The translations under genes were made by a program, and so were the position numbers. The notes under the pieces were generated by a model. It searched no databases, was not told where the DNA came from, and saw only the letters and a program-made list of their open reading frames with translations. This document shows, piece after piece, positions 48,691 through 62,303 of a stretch of DNA of 64,000 bases (positions are counted from its first letter, which is position 1; the number at the start of each line of letters is the position of its first letter). Source of the stretch: Chamaecyparis obtusa (Eukaryota > Streptophyta > Pinopsida > Cupressales > Cupressaceae); NCBI GenBank assembly GCA_027943335.1, contig BSBK01006750.1, forward strand, positions 372,001 to 436,000, written 5' to 3'.

Positions 48691-50342
48691 ATATTTCTCA
48701 TACCCCTCAGCAAAATGGGACTGCAAAGAGAAAGAAAAGACCATTACGAGAGATGGCCAATTGTATGCTAAAATTTCAAGCCATGAGTGCTTCCTTTTGT
48801 GTTGAGGCTATCAATTGTCCCAACTATATTTAGAATCAGATGTGTCACAAGGAATTATAATATTTGATTCCTAAGGAGGTTTGGACTGATGTCAAGCCTG
48901 ATGTTTCTACATTCTGAGTTTTTGGTAGTGAGACTTGGGTATTCATTATAGATGCTTAGAGAAAAGCCATGGAGAGGAAAAGATGAGTACTCATATTTGT
49001 TGGCTACTATGAGGATGTGAAGGCATAAAAATTATTTGATCTTGATTCCAAAGAAGTCTTGTTTCAGTGAGATGTTTAGTTTGATGAGCGCTATTCTCAA
49101 ATGGATTCTCCATCATCAACTTCTTCTTCACTACCTAGTACTTCCTCTTCTCCTCTATAGGATTCTATATCCTCTTAGCAAGATTCAAATGATGTTCCAC
49201 CTTCCCCACCTCCACCAAATGTTCAACATTTGCTCAAGTGGGGTCTTGATACTATTGATGCAACTAGACCTTTTGCAGGTGATCCTTCAAATGCTCATCA
49301 TGCTTGTGCTCAGACATCTGGTATTGGTTTATTGATTCATGCTATTTTAGATGATCCTCAAAGGTTTTTAGAGGTGACATGCCAGCCTAACTGGGATGGG
49401 GCTATGGATGAGGAGTACTCTTCTTTGATGAAGAATCACACTTGGGAACTTTTTTATCTTTCGAAAGGAATGAAGTTGGTTCAGTGCAAGTGGGTGTACT
49501 ATACCAAGTTTGCTTTAGATGGTTCTATTGATGGGTATAAGCCACGTCTTGTTGTGAAGGGTTTTCCATAGGTGGAGGGTATTGATTACTCTGAGATTTT
49601 TTCTCCTATCCCCAAGATGAATTCTATATGCCTTGTACTCTCTCTTACAACTTCTCAGGGATGGACAATATATCAGATGGTTGTAAAGAGTGACTTTTTG
49701 CATGGAGACCTACAGGAATAAATCTATATGGAGAAGCCTCAGGGTTTTGTGTAGGACTCTTCTACTATGTGTAGACTTTGGATGTCTCTATATGGTCTCA
49801 AACAAGCCTCTAGGGATTGGTATGAGAAGATAAATTCTTTTTAGCTTGCCTCACACTTCACATTCTGTCATTCTAATCCTACAATGTACATTCAACATCA
49901 TGGGGCTGATCTATTAATATTTGTGCTATATGTTGATGATCTCATCATTACAGGTAGCTCATCCTCTATGATTCAGAGTGTTCATCATGCATTAAGAGAA
50001 TAGTTTGAGATTATAGATCTTGGACTTCTCCACTATTTTTTGGGCCTACAGGTTATTTAGTCTTCAGATGGTATTTCTATACTCTAGTATAAGTATGCTC
50101 TTGATATGATTCAGAGGTTCAACATGCTTCATTGCAAGCCTTCTTCCACACCTTTTCAGTTGAGTGTTGTTTTATCTACCACTTTCTCTACTCCTATAGT
50201 GGATTCCACATTATACAAATAGCTAGTGGCTAGTTTGTTGTACCTGACACACACTCATCTTGATATTTCCTTTGTGGTTGGCCTTGTCTCTAGATTCTCA
50301 CACGGTCCTCATGAGAGTCATTGGAAAGTGGCCAAATGTATC
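48691..50342 (+). pseudogene. copia-D pol: integrase end, RT and start of RNase H
   Basis: A heavily stopped copia pol. It opens in the integrase core at SHTPQQNGTAKRKKRP. RT blocks are GAMDEEYSSLMKNHTWELF, CKWVYYTKFALDGSI, YKPRLVVKGF and SLYGLKQASRDWYEKI; the palm YVDDLIITG is intact (from 49930). It stops in FSHGPHESHWKVAKCI, where LARD-2 interrupts, and continues at 63333. More than ten in-frame stops are present. It is the oldest-looking copia copy here. Confidence 0.88.
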
Positions 50343-51354
50343 TATTAGAAATAGGGAATACTGAGAGGGGGGTGAATTAGTATTCTACAAACTTTTACTT
50401 TTTCCCAATTATGGATATAACAAATTATCTTAGTGCATGCATAACATAGAAATCTAAACAACATGTATAGCAATAAAGAAAAAGAACTCATAACACATTA
50501 TTTGTTCTTGAGAAAACCCTGACCAAGGGAAACCCTGGTGGGGATGGTACCCACAAAGATCCACTAATCAAAAGTATCTTGTTAAGGATGTTGACTCTGT
50601 TAGGAGTCTATTAGATGTATATAGTGTCTCAATCCTAATTAAGGGACTATAGGCCTAGTTAGAAACCTCAACCTTGTTAGGAGTTGGTAGTACAAAACAT
50701 GATTACCAAATGTGCCTGATGCCCAAACAAGTAATATACAATATTCACTAATTACAAAAATAGGTCAAGGTACATAACCTTATACTGCTTGCAACTTCAC
50801 ATCAATATCTCTTCACTGCTCTTTCACTATTGCTATTACATACATACCTCATCTCTCTTTTCTTACATTACATCATTACATCTTTATACAAGTTATTAAG
50901 ATTAATAACTCTTACAGTCAGCTTACATAATACAAAATATCTTTACCCAAGGGTTAACATCTATGATGTCATCCCTTTATATTGTTAAGTCATTATTTTG
51001 ATAAACAAAATAATCCCTTAACTCTTTACCTATTTTGTCCTGTCAGCTTAACACTCTCTTTAGTAAAACTGCATAACTTCTTCCGTACATGTCGTACTAA
51101 CTTGCACTCTCAGGTGAGTCTTCAATAGTCACCATAGTATCTATGTTCAAGTGCACAAGTACTGAACTTATTCCAATAGACATCTCCAATCAAAACTATC
51201 TTTGAGTACACTGGCAAAAACACATTATCTCATACTTAGACAATTTTGCATTGCGCTCTGACATACTTGCTCTCTGACCTGTGCCATCTTCATGTAGATT
51301 ATATGTTTCTATAATGACAAAATCTATGTATCCAACTTAGCCAAATTTCCAACA
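50343..51354 (-). repeat. LARD-2 3' LTR (left, 1,012 bp)
   Basis: TATTAGAAATAGGG to TTTCCAACA. Hairpin arms AATACTGA (50357-50364) and TTAGTATT (50377-50384). The PPT follows on the minus strand as AAAGGGAGATAT. Confidence 0.9.
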
Positions 51355-51618
51355 ATATCTCCCTTTGTCATTGGTGGCAACATATGAGAAAATTGGCTAA
51401 GTGTTAGACTTCAAAATTTCAAAATTGTGGCCATAATACAAAATATGTATAAACTATCCTTATGACTCCATGAATCCTATCTATATACTGTACTCCCCCT
51501 AAGAGTATGTATCCTTATCAATTTTCTACTATATATCTCTCCCCCTTTGACAACAATGAGAAAAACAAGGTAAGGAGGGTGACAAAACTGTGTTCAGACA
51601 AGAGTGTTATACCTTGAT

Positions 51619-53550
51619 TCAATATTGCAAAGGTGGTAGGCTTGCAACACAATCTCCAAAGTTAATCTTCATGGCCTCTAACTCTTTCTCCCATGATTTC
51701 TTAATCAAATCTGCAACACTGAGTACTGTGCATAGTCCATAAGATGCAATTTCACATGCTTGGAGATTCTCAAAACTAAACTTCTGAAAAGATGTCTTGG
51801 ATGAAATAAATTCTTCCAGTTGTCCTTCAACAATGCTCAATTTTATAGAAATTTTCTCTTTTAAAAGAGCGAATCTCTTTAGCTTCCTATCTTTGTCATC
51901 TTGTAAAATTATTATTTCATCTTAAATCTTATAGATTTTCTTTTTAACATCAAGTACCTTCACATTAGGGCTTGAAAGAAGATTTATCTCAGTTTGAATT
52001 TCTGCTTCTTTAATCTTCATCTTCTGCACTTCCTCTGGTATTAGGTTTTTTGATTTTGTACACTGAATGTACAAAGATTTTCCTCTTTCTAAATTCCTTA
52101 TCAAATCTTTCATGCATATATCAAGATTGTTGATATCATTCCTGATGTTTTGACTTATGTCCAAAAGTATTTTGGCCTCATAGGCTGCTTGAGCCTTCAT
52201 CTTTTCTATACTAGATAAGTTGGTAAACTCATCATCAAATGTGTTAATCACTTTCTTTTCTCTTTCCAGAGGGTCAGCCTCTGCAATTTGTGTGGTTACA
52301 ATGCCTTGTAACTTCTCAGTAAGCTCCTTTAGGCATCCTTCAAGGCTCTTTACTTTCTTGTTCTTTCCAATAATTTTGTTCAAAGATGTGATCAATTCCA
52401 TCTGATCATCATCATCTACTTCCTTTCCCAAATTCTCAAATATAGAACCAATCCAAGTTTTCTTACCAGTCTCAGGTGTAAGACTGATTTCTTCTTGAGC
52501 GGGAATAGATACTTCCTTCTCTGTCACTTTAGGTTCTACAGTTCTAGTTTCTATCTTCTCTTCTCCTTTGGCACTATCTTGCTCTTCAAAAGCCAAATTT
52601 TCAACAATATTTTCAAGATTCTTAAATAGGTTATCATCACTATCCAAAGTGATCTTTGTTCCTTCAACATTCATATCTTCATCCTCAATATTGATGGCTG
52701 GTGGAGAGGGAATGTCCTGTTGTTCTGCTTCTTTTGCTTTCTCTGTAGGTTCTGCTACAACTGATGGTTTTCCAGCATTCTCTGTCATAACCTTAATAAT
52801 TACTTGTTCTATTTCCTTGTTCATTTCTTCATATTTACCTCCCATAATCTGGTTCTCAAATGGGTGTTTATATCCTTCATGATTGGTTTGAAGTGTTCTT
52901 CATCTCTCACATCACATACCTTTCTTACAAGATTTTCTCTTAATGTTATATCTTCCTCTGATGCTCTTTTCTTTCTATTTACAAGCTTCTTATACAAGTC
53001 ATTAGTTATCTTACCTTGAATTGTATCAAATTTTTTATTAGAAAAAATCATATGCTTCACCACTGCATTTTCTAGATTCAATCTCTTTGCATAATCATAG
53101 AGATCATAATATGTGTTCATCTTTGTAAAGTCTCCATCTTGTATAATCTGTTCATTTACCTTTTCAATTATAGGTTTCCAAGTTTTCTTCTTAACATGAT
53201 TATCTTCATCATCTTTGATTTCTGCAACTTTTCTTTGAATTGGTGGCAACAATGTCTTCTGCCTCTTACCCGGTCTAGTAGCATTCTCTTTTATGCTTTT
53301 ACTAGGTGTAGAGAAGGTTGATCTAGTGGATTTTCTTGCTTCTTTATCCTTCTCTATTTCTTCCACTTTTACCTTTACTTGTGTCTCTTCTTGCTATACT
53401 ACAACTGATGATAAAGGTGGCAATGAAAAAACTTGTTTTTCTCCAATTTCTCTAACTATTGCTACTATTTTCTCAGCTATCAAGAACTTATGTTTAGTCA
53501 TCCCTATATCTTTTAGTATTTTCTTCATTGTACTTTCAACTCTTTTCTTT
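51619..53550 (-). pseudogene. LARD-2 ORF2, C-terminal part
   Basis: Continues the ORF2 homology left of the insert: GEKQVFSLPPLSS, STPSKSIKENATRPGKRQK, MNTYYDLYDYAKRLNLEN, KEVDDDDQMEL and a coiled-coil end ELEAMKINFGDCVASLPPL. A roughly 10-base deletion near 52845 shifts the frame relative to LARD-1. Otherwise long stretches are open, including a 307-codon segment (52845-51922). Substitutions relative to LARD-1 are largely conservative. Confidence 0.85.
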
Positions 53551-53555
53551 GACTG

Positions 53556-56500
53556 TGTTGGTTCCTGGATAGGATTTTACACTTCATGAGATACCAGTAT
53601 GCTTATGACTGATGTTAAGGAGTGGTTAATTCCAAATATGAGAAATCTATAAGCAACTTGACCAACTATAGGGACAAGACTACCCTCTTCACTTCTAGCT
53701 CTGCAAAACCAAGGCGGGTACACCTAATCCAATAGATTTAACTTTCTTTCTTATTCAATACTGGATCTTACAATAGATAACAATGAGAAAATACTAAACA
53801 ACAACCTATTGTTCATTGACTCTCCATCACTGGGTAAAGCAACTGATAAAGTAAAATAAATGTAAAAGACTGGTATTGATTTAACATTTTCTTGTAGAAT
53901 GTAAAAAATCCTGCCAAACTTGCATCAGTAGAGGAGATATTAATTTATGATCAGTGCCTTATCCATTGGGCAATATATCTGAGATAGATGCAGAATACAA
54001 GAACACAGATTCCAAGCCATAAACACAACAAACTAGATTCATACACTGATTACAAACATCCTTCCTGATTGAACCAGATGAATCTATGCTTTACTTAGAG
54101 ACTTTTAACCTGATCCTAGATCAAGGCTGAGAGATAAAACATATACACAAGTAAACCCTGTGCAAAGAGTCAGAAAACTCAAAACCCAAGAAACACAACT
54201 GAAGGAGAGATCTGAAAATTGAAAACTACAATAAGTATGAGGACTCGATTTCTTGTGCTACAAACCATTTCAGAATACAACACCTAGACAATATGAAAAA
54301 GATACAAAATGTTTTTCCACTGTATTGACACAACTTAGAAAAATATATTACAATCTGGACTAAGGATACACACTTAGCTTTTCAGCTTCCTATGTCAAGA
54401 ATTTCTAGCTAGCCCTTCTAAATGATCACAAAAATCCTTTTATAATAACAAGGATGCAACAAGAAAATATCATCTAGGGCATTTTTAGGGAAACACAGTC
54501 AACCCTAAGACTTACTAAAATATCTCAAAACAAAACTAATACAATTTCAATCTAGAAACATCTTTTACAAATATCTGCATCTTTACCCAAATATGAAACC
54601 AGAATACACAGTCCATTACTGCTCTCACCAAATTTGTCAAAACTAAAAATAAATTCCACCATTGCATTCCTCGTTCTGAGCCGATTCTGAAAACATATAA
54701 TATGTCCATATTTGGGTAAAAAATAAGCCCTGGACACCATTTTCAATGAGCAGTCTATATTATTTTAATTTTTTATTTCTTTGAATAGCCCCAATTTTAT
54801 AATTTCGAAATTAATCTTTGGTGCAGACATTAATCCCGAGGTGGGCCCCATTCACCACATGCCACCACCTCAATGGTTTGCTGGTCCACCTCATCACCAC
54901 ATGGCACTCTGTCGCTAATCTGCCAAGGTAACTTTCGTGCATCTTTCCCCTTCCAGAATAACAACGTCTGCTAGATTAGCACACATCTCGAGGTGGCTGA
55001 CCAACCGTTTAAGTTATGCTCCATCACTGCCCTCCACCAGGTGTCACACTTTGGTTTGTTTGTTGATCCACTTGGGCACTCGACCGCGTCATTCTGCCAC
55101 ATCCTTCAGGTGGAAAGGTGTCACCATCTCGTTAATCCGCCATGTTATTTTCCTTGTAACTCCATGTTAGCGCTTTAGCGACATCTGTTGGATGTTGGGC
55201 ATGCATCCCAATGTGTTAGAGGTGAAACTTGTATTTTTTGTCAAAATATACTTACCTATCATGTGGGCCTTCCGTCCTCGTCAACATCCAACTATCACCT
55301 CGATCTACGTGCATATGACAGAGCTCTCCAACCGAGCGTCCATCTTAGACATTAACATATAGTGTGTTCTATGTTTTAATTTTCTCATTTCTCTTCTATA
55401 CCATGGATGTGGGATATTTATCCGATGGCATATAATATCTTCTATCAAAATATGATTATAGTGGGCACCCAGCTGGCCCCACCAAACCCGGGATGGCCCA
55501 CCACAAAGCCCCTGTCTTTCTTTCTTTACATTGCATGTTTGTGTTGTTCCTTATAAACACTATATTAAGACCATGCTGGGAAGATGTGGGATAATAAATC
55601 TCCCTGTATGCAGCCTTCAAACTAGTCGCTCCTCATCTATCCAAATCATTTTACGTGCACGCCATCTATCTGCTCTCTGTCTGGTATTGTGGAAGAACAA
55701 TATGGAGAACATGAGAAAAGTGTAGCTCATAGGAGAAAGCATACGCACTCTCCCCAAATCAATCATGCAATGAATATATATGGAAAAGGCCCCTGGTGCA
55801 TACATAGTATCAATTGCAAGCCTGGCTTGTATACAACAGCAAAAACTTGCGTAAGCCTTCAAAACTCACAAATCCTCCGTATGTTTCTTCCTTTGGTATG
55901 CAGAGCACCACAAACATTCAATTGGTGCTTGCCTGTAGCATCAAATGGAGACTTGCGCCTCTCCTCATGTTGCTATCACAAAACACTTGGTGTGTGGATT
56001 CTCAAAGTGTGTGCAGGTTGAAGAAAGAAGTGTGCCCAGATTTTATAATATATATGCAGCATTTGAACAAAGGTACAACTTTTCCAGTTTAAACATTATC
56101 TCCTCAATATGCACAGCACCTTACTTGCATGAGTGGGCAGCCTATCCTTGATGTGTACACAACCATTTATTAGTGTGTGCAACCTGAAGAAAGAAGCACC
56201 TCCTTTGTTTGTTAGTGCATGGTTCTCAAAGGTTGTGATGTGCACATATAACTTCAACAAATGAATTGAAAAGACAATCCATGAGGATTTATCTTCTGGT
56301 TTTGTCGTCATGCCTAGAATTACTGGGGTTGGATTCATGATTTTTTTTCTCCTTTCAGGCATGAGCCCTTTTCTTGGCACATGTCTCTTCTTGGTGACCT
56401 TCCTAGAATGCCAACCCAGTTCACCTAGATTTGGAACTCTTTTCGGATGCAAATTTTTTTTTCTCTGTGGAAAGATAGAAATGATGTGATTTTTTCTCAC

Positions 56501-59352
56501 AGCAGTAAGGATATTTCTGTTTCACTTTTTGATAAAACCTGTATATGCAATAATGTCATGATGCAGATCTAGGTGCAAGCTGACAAGGTGGCCTTAGAGG
56601 TTGCCCACCTTCAGGAGCTGCTCCAACACTGGGGTAATGCCCCTTGCACTATTGCCCGTGTGCCTCATGATTCTGTGTTTGTCGATTGCACGCCACCCAG
56701 AGCCTGATGCCGTAGCCAAAGCTCTCATTCCAGGACCCAGCAACAGTGGCACCGCCGCTCTGCCTCTCCTCCTCCTCAGAGGGATTCGGGCTCTGGGTGG
56801 CTGCTTGTGCTTGCCTCTACTACTACTGCTTTCTCTCGGCCCTCAGCCTCTGCTCCCCTGGGAAAGTTCCCTCGCCTAGCGCTGGCCATTTCGCCTAGGC
56901 AAGAGGAAGGAGAAGTTGAAAAAGAAGAAGAAGAAGATGGCTGGGCCATCCCAGATCGGGCTGCTCTACCCAATGTTTGGGGCAACCCTGATGATAAAGA
57001 CCCTCCTCCTTCTACTACTGCTTTGGCTGTCTGAGGGCTTGTTATATGTTTTTTGATGAGTAGTTGTTTGTTTCCAGCCTTTGTGCCGAGTGAACTTGCA
57101 GGGGGGAAATTTTTGTGAATATTGTACTTTAATATTTCTTTTAATAGTAAAGGCCTCTATTCATCAAAAATTTCAAAGAGCTTGAGCTTCCTTTTACTCC
57201 ATGAAGTCTTCCACTCTATCTTTCCCACATGGTATTGTAGATATAGCATATGCTAGAAACAACTCTTAATGACTATTATTGAGGGAACTATGAGAGACAA
57301 GGAGTATCGTCACAATGTGTTCAACATCTTGTATGTCAGAAACGCATATGGCACTTCTCCATTTGATGTGCATGGTAAATGAAAGAAGCAACATATCCAT
57401 ACAATAGACATTTTATTTCATTCCTTGCGGTAGCATATTCTTTGAAAGTTTCTATCAAATTATTTAATACCATTGGCTGTGATTCCACATTTTGTATGCA
57501 CATCAATTTTAAAAAAAAAAAATCTTCCATGCCATCATAGGCTGCTTCCAAAATAATGAGGTGGGCTAGACCCCATCGGGTCCCGCCTAAAAAGTTTTCG
57601 AACCCAAACAACCGGCCCCGAGAAACATCCAGAACGACCGGTGTGTGCAACCGGGTCTGATCCAAACAAATGGATATTAAAAAATACTTCAATTTTCACG
57701 ATTTCACCAATCAACAATTTTAAATAAAATGCCCCCAATCATCTTTTAAAAACACTGCTCAAAACAAATCGTTGGAAGCTGAAAGTTGTCGAGCACGAAC
57801 TTTGCACCATAGATAATCACCTTGTCAAAAGGCTTCACCTAAAAATGAACGAGGCAAGAGATTTTAAAAGTTAAAAATGCGTGTTCAGAATTTTCGGCAA
57901 ACACAATTTGAAAATCACTGCCAGTTGTCTCAGAAAGAGCTGAATGAAAAATATCAGATGAAAAGCTCAGGGTGAGCCACTGAATCTGGAAGAAATTTCA
58001 TCTACAAAGAATGAAACAAACCAACCGCCAATTGGAGATGAGAAACTGGCAAAAAGATATGAATTTATGAAAATAGCTACTTTAGAGAATTATGCTATCC
58101 GCACTTTTTATCATCGTTGAACACATTTTGTCTGAATTGGCAATCCAATCAAATGAAACTTGCACGGTCTGAAACCCTAGATATATGATCTCTCTGATAT
58201 GTAGAAAATAAGGCTACAATCAGATTTAACAAATGATTTACCAGCTATCCAGAAATAATCTCCAAAATTGTGCCCTCAGAACACCCTGAATTGAAAGACA
58301 ATGAAACTGTAGAAATTAGGTTTGGAAATGATCAAGCAAAGTGTCCAATCGAATTCATCATAATTTGAAACTTATCATGGAGAATCACTTTCATGTCTAC
58401 ATTATGAATCAACCCTCAATTATGCTTGAACTCGATCCAGGTGCGAATGGCAAGATCTCAAAGTGAGCCACTCACAAAATTGAACTGTGTACTGCTGAAG
58501 AAACCTAGCAATCTACAAACTGAAAGGCTCTGGCAAACATATCAAACGGGCACATGGGAGGCTAAAAATTGGCGTGATGACTCATTCCCATGCCTAAAAC
58601 ATGATGCAACAACTAGTACATCTTGATCAATCACAAGGCACTTAATGCACTCATCTGAACAGGGCCTCCTACTAAACTATGCAACTGATCCTTATTAAAA
58701 TGTTATAAATTGCAAACAGAATCAGATTGGCAAACTGGGCAAACGGATTGATCATGGTCTAAAAACTGAAACATACAAAGTATTTGACCATTGGAATACA
58801 TGGAAAAAATAAATTTATCGATTGGATCATAGGGTCAAAATTTATAACTAGTCAAACAAGGCCATTCAGAAAATCGGGCAGATAAGAGAAATGGGACAAA
58901 TCTGGAAAGCCAACTTCGGGGGATCCAAAATCTGATCAAACAGACTTGAAATGGCTTGAGATTTGAAACATAAGTTTTCTGGTATACATTCTAAACATTC
59001 CCAAAGTGGTGGGCCATGAAACTCAACAAGACATAAGATATTCAAATGCAAACAGGGTCTGCTACAACGATTTGACACTTAGGCAAAAAGCAGATTTAAG
59101 TGAACAACTCAAAATGGCTACTCCCTAAACACTTCAGATTCTTCATTTAGGAGCTGGAACCCATTGCATATGTCAAAAAAAAGTTGTTGAACCCACTCCC
59201 CAAGCTGTATCTTATGAAATTCATCATGTCCATCTCTGTAAGCACTTGGACTAGGGCCTCTTTAAACTGTTCCTTTGAAGCACTAAAATTCACCTTAGGA
59301 AAATTTTATGAACATGGGCTCAAAACCACATGGATTTTTCATAGTACTAATA
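53556..59352. mobile_element. 5.8-kb insert of unknown type inside LARD-2 ORF2
   Basis: GACTG flanks it (53551-53555 and 59353-59357), and ORF2 homology to LARD-1 resumes on both sides, so the edges are secure. The left end is TGTTGGTTCCTGG and the right end CATAGTACTAATA. I find no paired LTRs, TIRs, primer site or recognisable protein. The middle (about 54840-57030) is visibly more GC-rich than anything else in the window. It contains a Glu/Lys-rich short ORF (to 57030) followed by an untranslated stretch ending TAATAGTAAAGGCCTC...CATCAAAAA (near 57180), which faintly resembles a plant LINE 3' end. The outer parts are AT-rich and non-coding. It could be a degenerate LTR element or a composite of two insertions. 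Confidence 0.6.
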
Positions 59353-59357
59353 GACTG

Positions 59358-60501
59358 TTTCTCTTCAAGGATAGTCTTTGCAAATTTGAAGTTCTCCTCA
59401 AAGGTTCCAAACCTGTTACTGTGAATGTCCAACTTGCTCTTAAGTAGTCTACTCACATATTCTTTTGTCTCAATCTCAGAGGTCTATGAACTCTACTCTA
59501 GGTTCTACTGGTTCAATGTATGTAAAGTCAGTATCAACCATGAAACATATCTCATTTTTATACTTTTCAACTAATGAATGTGGGATCCTTATTCTAGTTG
59601 ACATCAAATTCTAAAATGTTTTGATTACCAATACTGTACTATCATTTACTTTATCAATAACATGCCTCATATATACTTTGTTAATCCTTTCCATTGTGGT
59701 TTGGCCATCATTCCAATCATTAACAATGGTGTAAGGAAATCTTCTCAACAAATGGAAAAACATATAAGTGATTAATGATGAGAATCTAAACTAAGAATAC
59801 TTAGTCTTCTTTATCTTTTCCAAATTCTCAAACAACTAAATTCTCAAAATCTCACACATGTCAACTTGTACTCTATCAACACACATCAAATAGGCTACAT
59901 GTATCGTTCCAGCTACCATGTCATCTTCTCTAGAGTTAGCACAAAACTTAGTTGTAAGGATCTTACACAAATATCTGACATTATCTTGTTGTATCTTGCT
60001 AATTACTATTCCCCTGCCATTGTAAGATGAATTTGTGTTGTCTATATCTGTTTTCCTCATGTTCTTCTCATTCAAAGGAATGGCTCCAGTTTTAGATAGT
60101 CCAGTTACCTCATGAATTAGGTTAGCTATGATATCTATCACTCTGTCATCTAACCAAAACTTCCCATTGTGAATTCTACTTAAAATTATCTTGGTACATT
60201 CTTCATTGTCAAATTCATATTGTAAGGCATACTTAATGATCTCATTATCTTTTGAATGCTCAAACCCTACTTTCAATGACATATCCTGATTGTAGATCTT
60301 CTGATATCCTTTTGTGAAATCACTATCACTGAGAGTCTCTAGCTTACATCCCAGATAACTTCTAACATTTTCTAGATGTAAAATTCTATTAGGTACAGAT
60401 GATAAAGCTAACTTAGGATCATCTTCCAAGGGTTCTATTGGTTCCCTTTTCATCTTAGGTCTATTCTTATCTCTGACATTGTGAATCAAAGAAACATCCA
60501 C
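59358..60501 (-). pseudogene. LARD-2 ORF2, N-terminal part
   Basis: The homologue of LARD-1 ORF2 residues 1 to about 380. It opens at a GTG codon (60501) where LARD-1 has ATG, then reads DVSLIHNVRDKNRPKMKREP, RSYLGCKLETLSDSDF and SYNGRGIVISKIQQDN. Residues 1-222 are open and by eye about four-fifths identical to LARD-1. Below 59836 several stops appear. It breaks at the GACTG duplication. Confidence 0.85.
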
Positions 60502-60946
60502 GACTTCTGCTAATTCCTTAACTAATTTAAAGATCTACCAAGTAATATACCTCAATTCCATGATTTAGGGCTTGTAAAGATTTGACCCAAAAATCCTTCA
60601 CCAAACCCTTTCAAAATGCTTCCAATCACTGCTCTTCGATCTCCTTAACACTTGTATTCACTTTGATGATCAAATAGTATTAATCATAACCTTTTATCAT
60701 TTCAATCTCACATAGATCTAACATCACATTCAATTCTTTTTCCGCTTCTTTCCAAAAAGTTGATTCTGTTAACCTACAAAACTTAAAACTCCTTGCGATC
60801 TCACAAAACATAATATTTTTCTATGCGCTCTTAACCATAGCATCAGTACATCATATAATACCTTTCATTAATTACACAAGACTCAATTCATCATATATCA
60901 ACTTCTACACTATTCCAAGTTCCTATTCTACTATAATTTTCATGAA

Positions 60947-62232
60947 TTAAGTACTTTGAGATGGGTTAGCTAGAGATTCATTCTTACCACTTGATACTTC
61001 ACCTTTTTTACTACCTTCAGTGCTGAATATGTCTCCTTGATCTGTGCTTTTAACAAACTTCACTTCTTCTAAATTACTACAGCATCCTTTATGACTGTTA
61101 CTTGCATCTTCATTTCTCCTTGCATGACTTCTAGGGTTAGGATTGGTATGAAAAACTATTTTGTTCATTCTGCAAAACCTTGATGTATGTCCAATCTTGT
61201 TACATGTTTGACAAACTATTCCATTGTTTCCATATCTTGGTCCAGGCTGATTTATCTTTGATCTGCAATTTCTAGCAATGTGTCTAACCTTGTTGCATCT
61301 ATAACATACTACTCCATTTCTTCTATTCATATCTTCAATAGGTTTCTTATTTGCATGGTTAGTATTTCTAAACATTCTACTACTATTGTTGTTCTCAAAA
61401 AATTTAGGTTTTCTGCATTCAATGGCTTTATGTCCAAAACCATGACAATTATAACAATAACCATTAAGAGGTTTAAATTACTTACCTCTGCAATCTTTCT
61501 TCATATGACCAAAAGTATTACAAGAAAAGAATCTACCTTTGAATTCTCTTTTCATACCTTTAGGTGACTCCTCTCGCTTAGGTGGTTCATCTTCTTTAGG
61601 TGTATCTTCATATTTGTTAATCTCATTAGATTTCTTTTCATCTATGTTTTCAAATATTTTTAGATCCGGTTCCTTGCTTTCTTCATTTGCTTTAAATGTG
61701 TTAAATCCAAGACCAGTTTTATCATAGAATGGTTTTTGATAAGACATTTGTTCATCAATCTTCTCACTATTTGAATATAGTCTTTCAAGTTGCTGCTTAG
61801 ATTGAGTTAGTTCACCTTTCACAATTGTATTGTATTTCTCAAGTTCAGCATACTGCAAATTGACTTTCTCAAGTTTAGATGTTACTTTACGAAGCTCAGC
61901 TGTTAGCCCTTCATTTTCAAGCTTCAAATTTTCATTCTCAGATTTCAGATTTGCTTCATTCTTGCCATTTCCATCTTTCATACTTAGCTTCAGATTTTCT
62001 ATCTTCAGTTCATGTTTAAGGATCTCATTTTCTTTTTCTAAGTTGTCATCACAATCTTCAATTTGTATTTTAGATTCCTTTTCTGATTTCAGATCTTCCA
62101 ACTTGTTTTTTAGTTTCTCAATGAGGTTCTTTGCATCATCATATTTCCTTTCAAAGTGACTCTTTCTTCAGTAAGCATATCAATCTATTCAAGAGCTTCT
62201 TCAAGATTTTTTTGTAGCTGATGCATATCCAT
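60947..62232 (-). pseudogene. LARD-2 ORF1 (gag-like, zinc knuckles)
   Basis: ATG at 62230-62232 after the primer site. It has the same coiled-coil N-terminal part and knuckles as LARD-1: CYRCNKVRHIARNC and CQTCNKIGHTSRFC are clear. The first reads FFSCNTFGHMKKDC with its leading Cys replaced, and the second, CHGFGHKAIEC-like, has lost part of its frame. It shares with LARD-1 the TAG at codon 16. A single-base deletion shortly after and an indel near 61480 break the frame. Confidence 0.8.
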
Positions 62233-62289
62233 AGATATCTTACTCAAGCTGCTAGGATTTCCTTGAATAATTCTTTTCTGAGTAACTAG

Positions 62290-62301
62290 GCTCTGATACC
62301 A
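62290..62301 (-). promoter_or_regulatory. LARD-2 primer binding site (initiator tRNA-Met)
   Basis: TGGTATCAGAGC on the minus strand, two bases from the LTR end at 62304, identical to LARD-1. Confidence 0.92.
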
Positions 62302-62303
62302 AT

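Noticed and set aside
54937..55170. Small overlapping plus-strand ORFs within the GC-rich core
   Set aside because: Two frames overlap each other with no start context or family likeness; higher GC alone lengthens random ORFs.
56601..57030. Possible host gene or LINE ORF in the GC-rich core of the LARD-2 insert
   Set aside because: Short overlapping frames with low-complexity Pro/Leu/Glu content, no conserved domain and no introns or partners; kept only as part of the insert description.
57336..57692. 118-codon minus-strand ORF in the insert
   Set aside because: No recognisable motif, length compatible with chance, no homologue elsewhere in the window.
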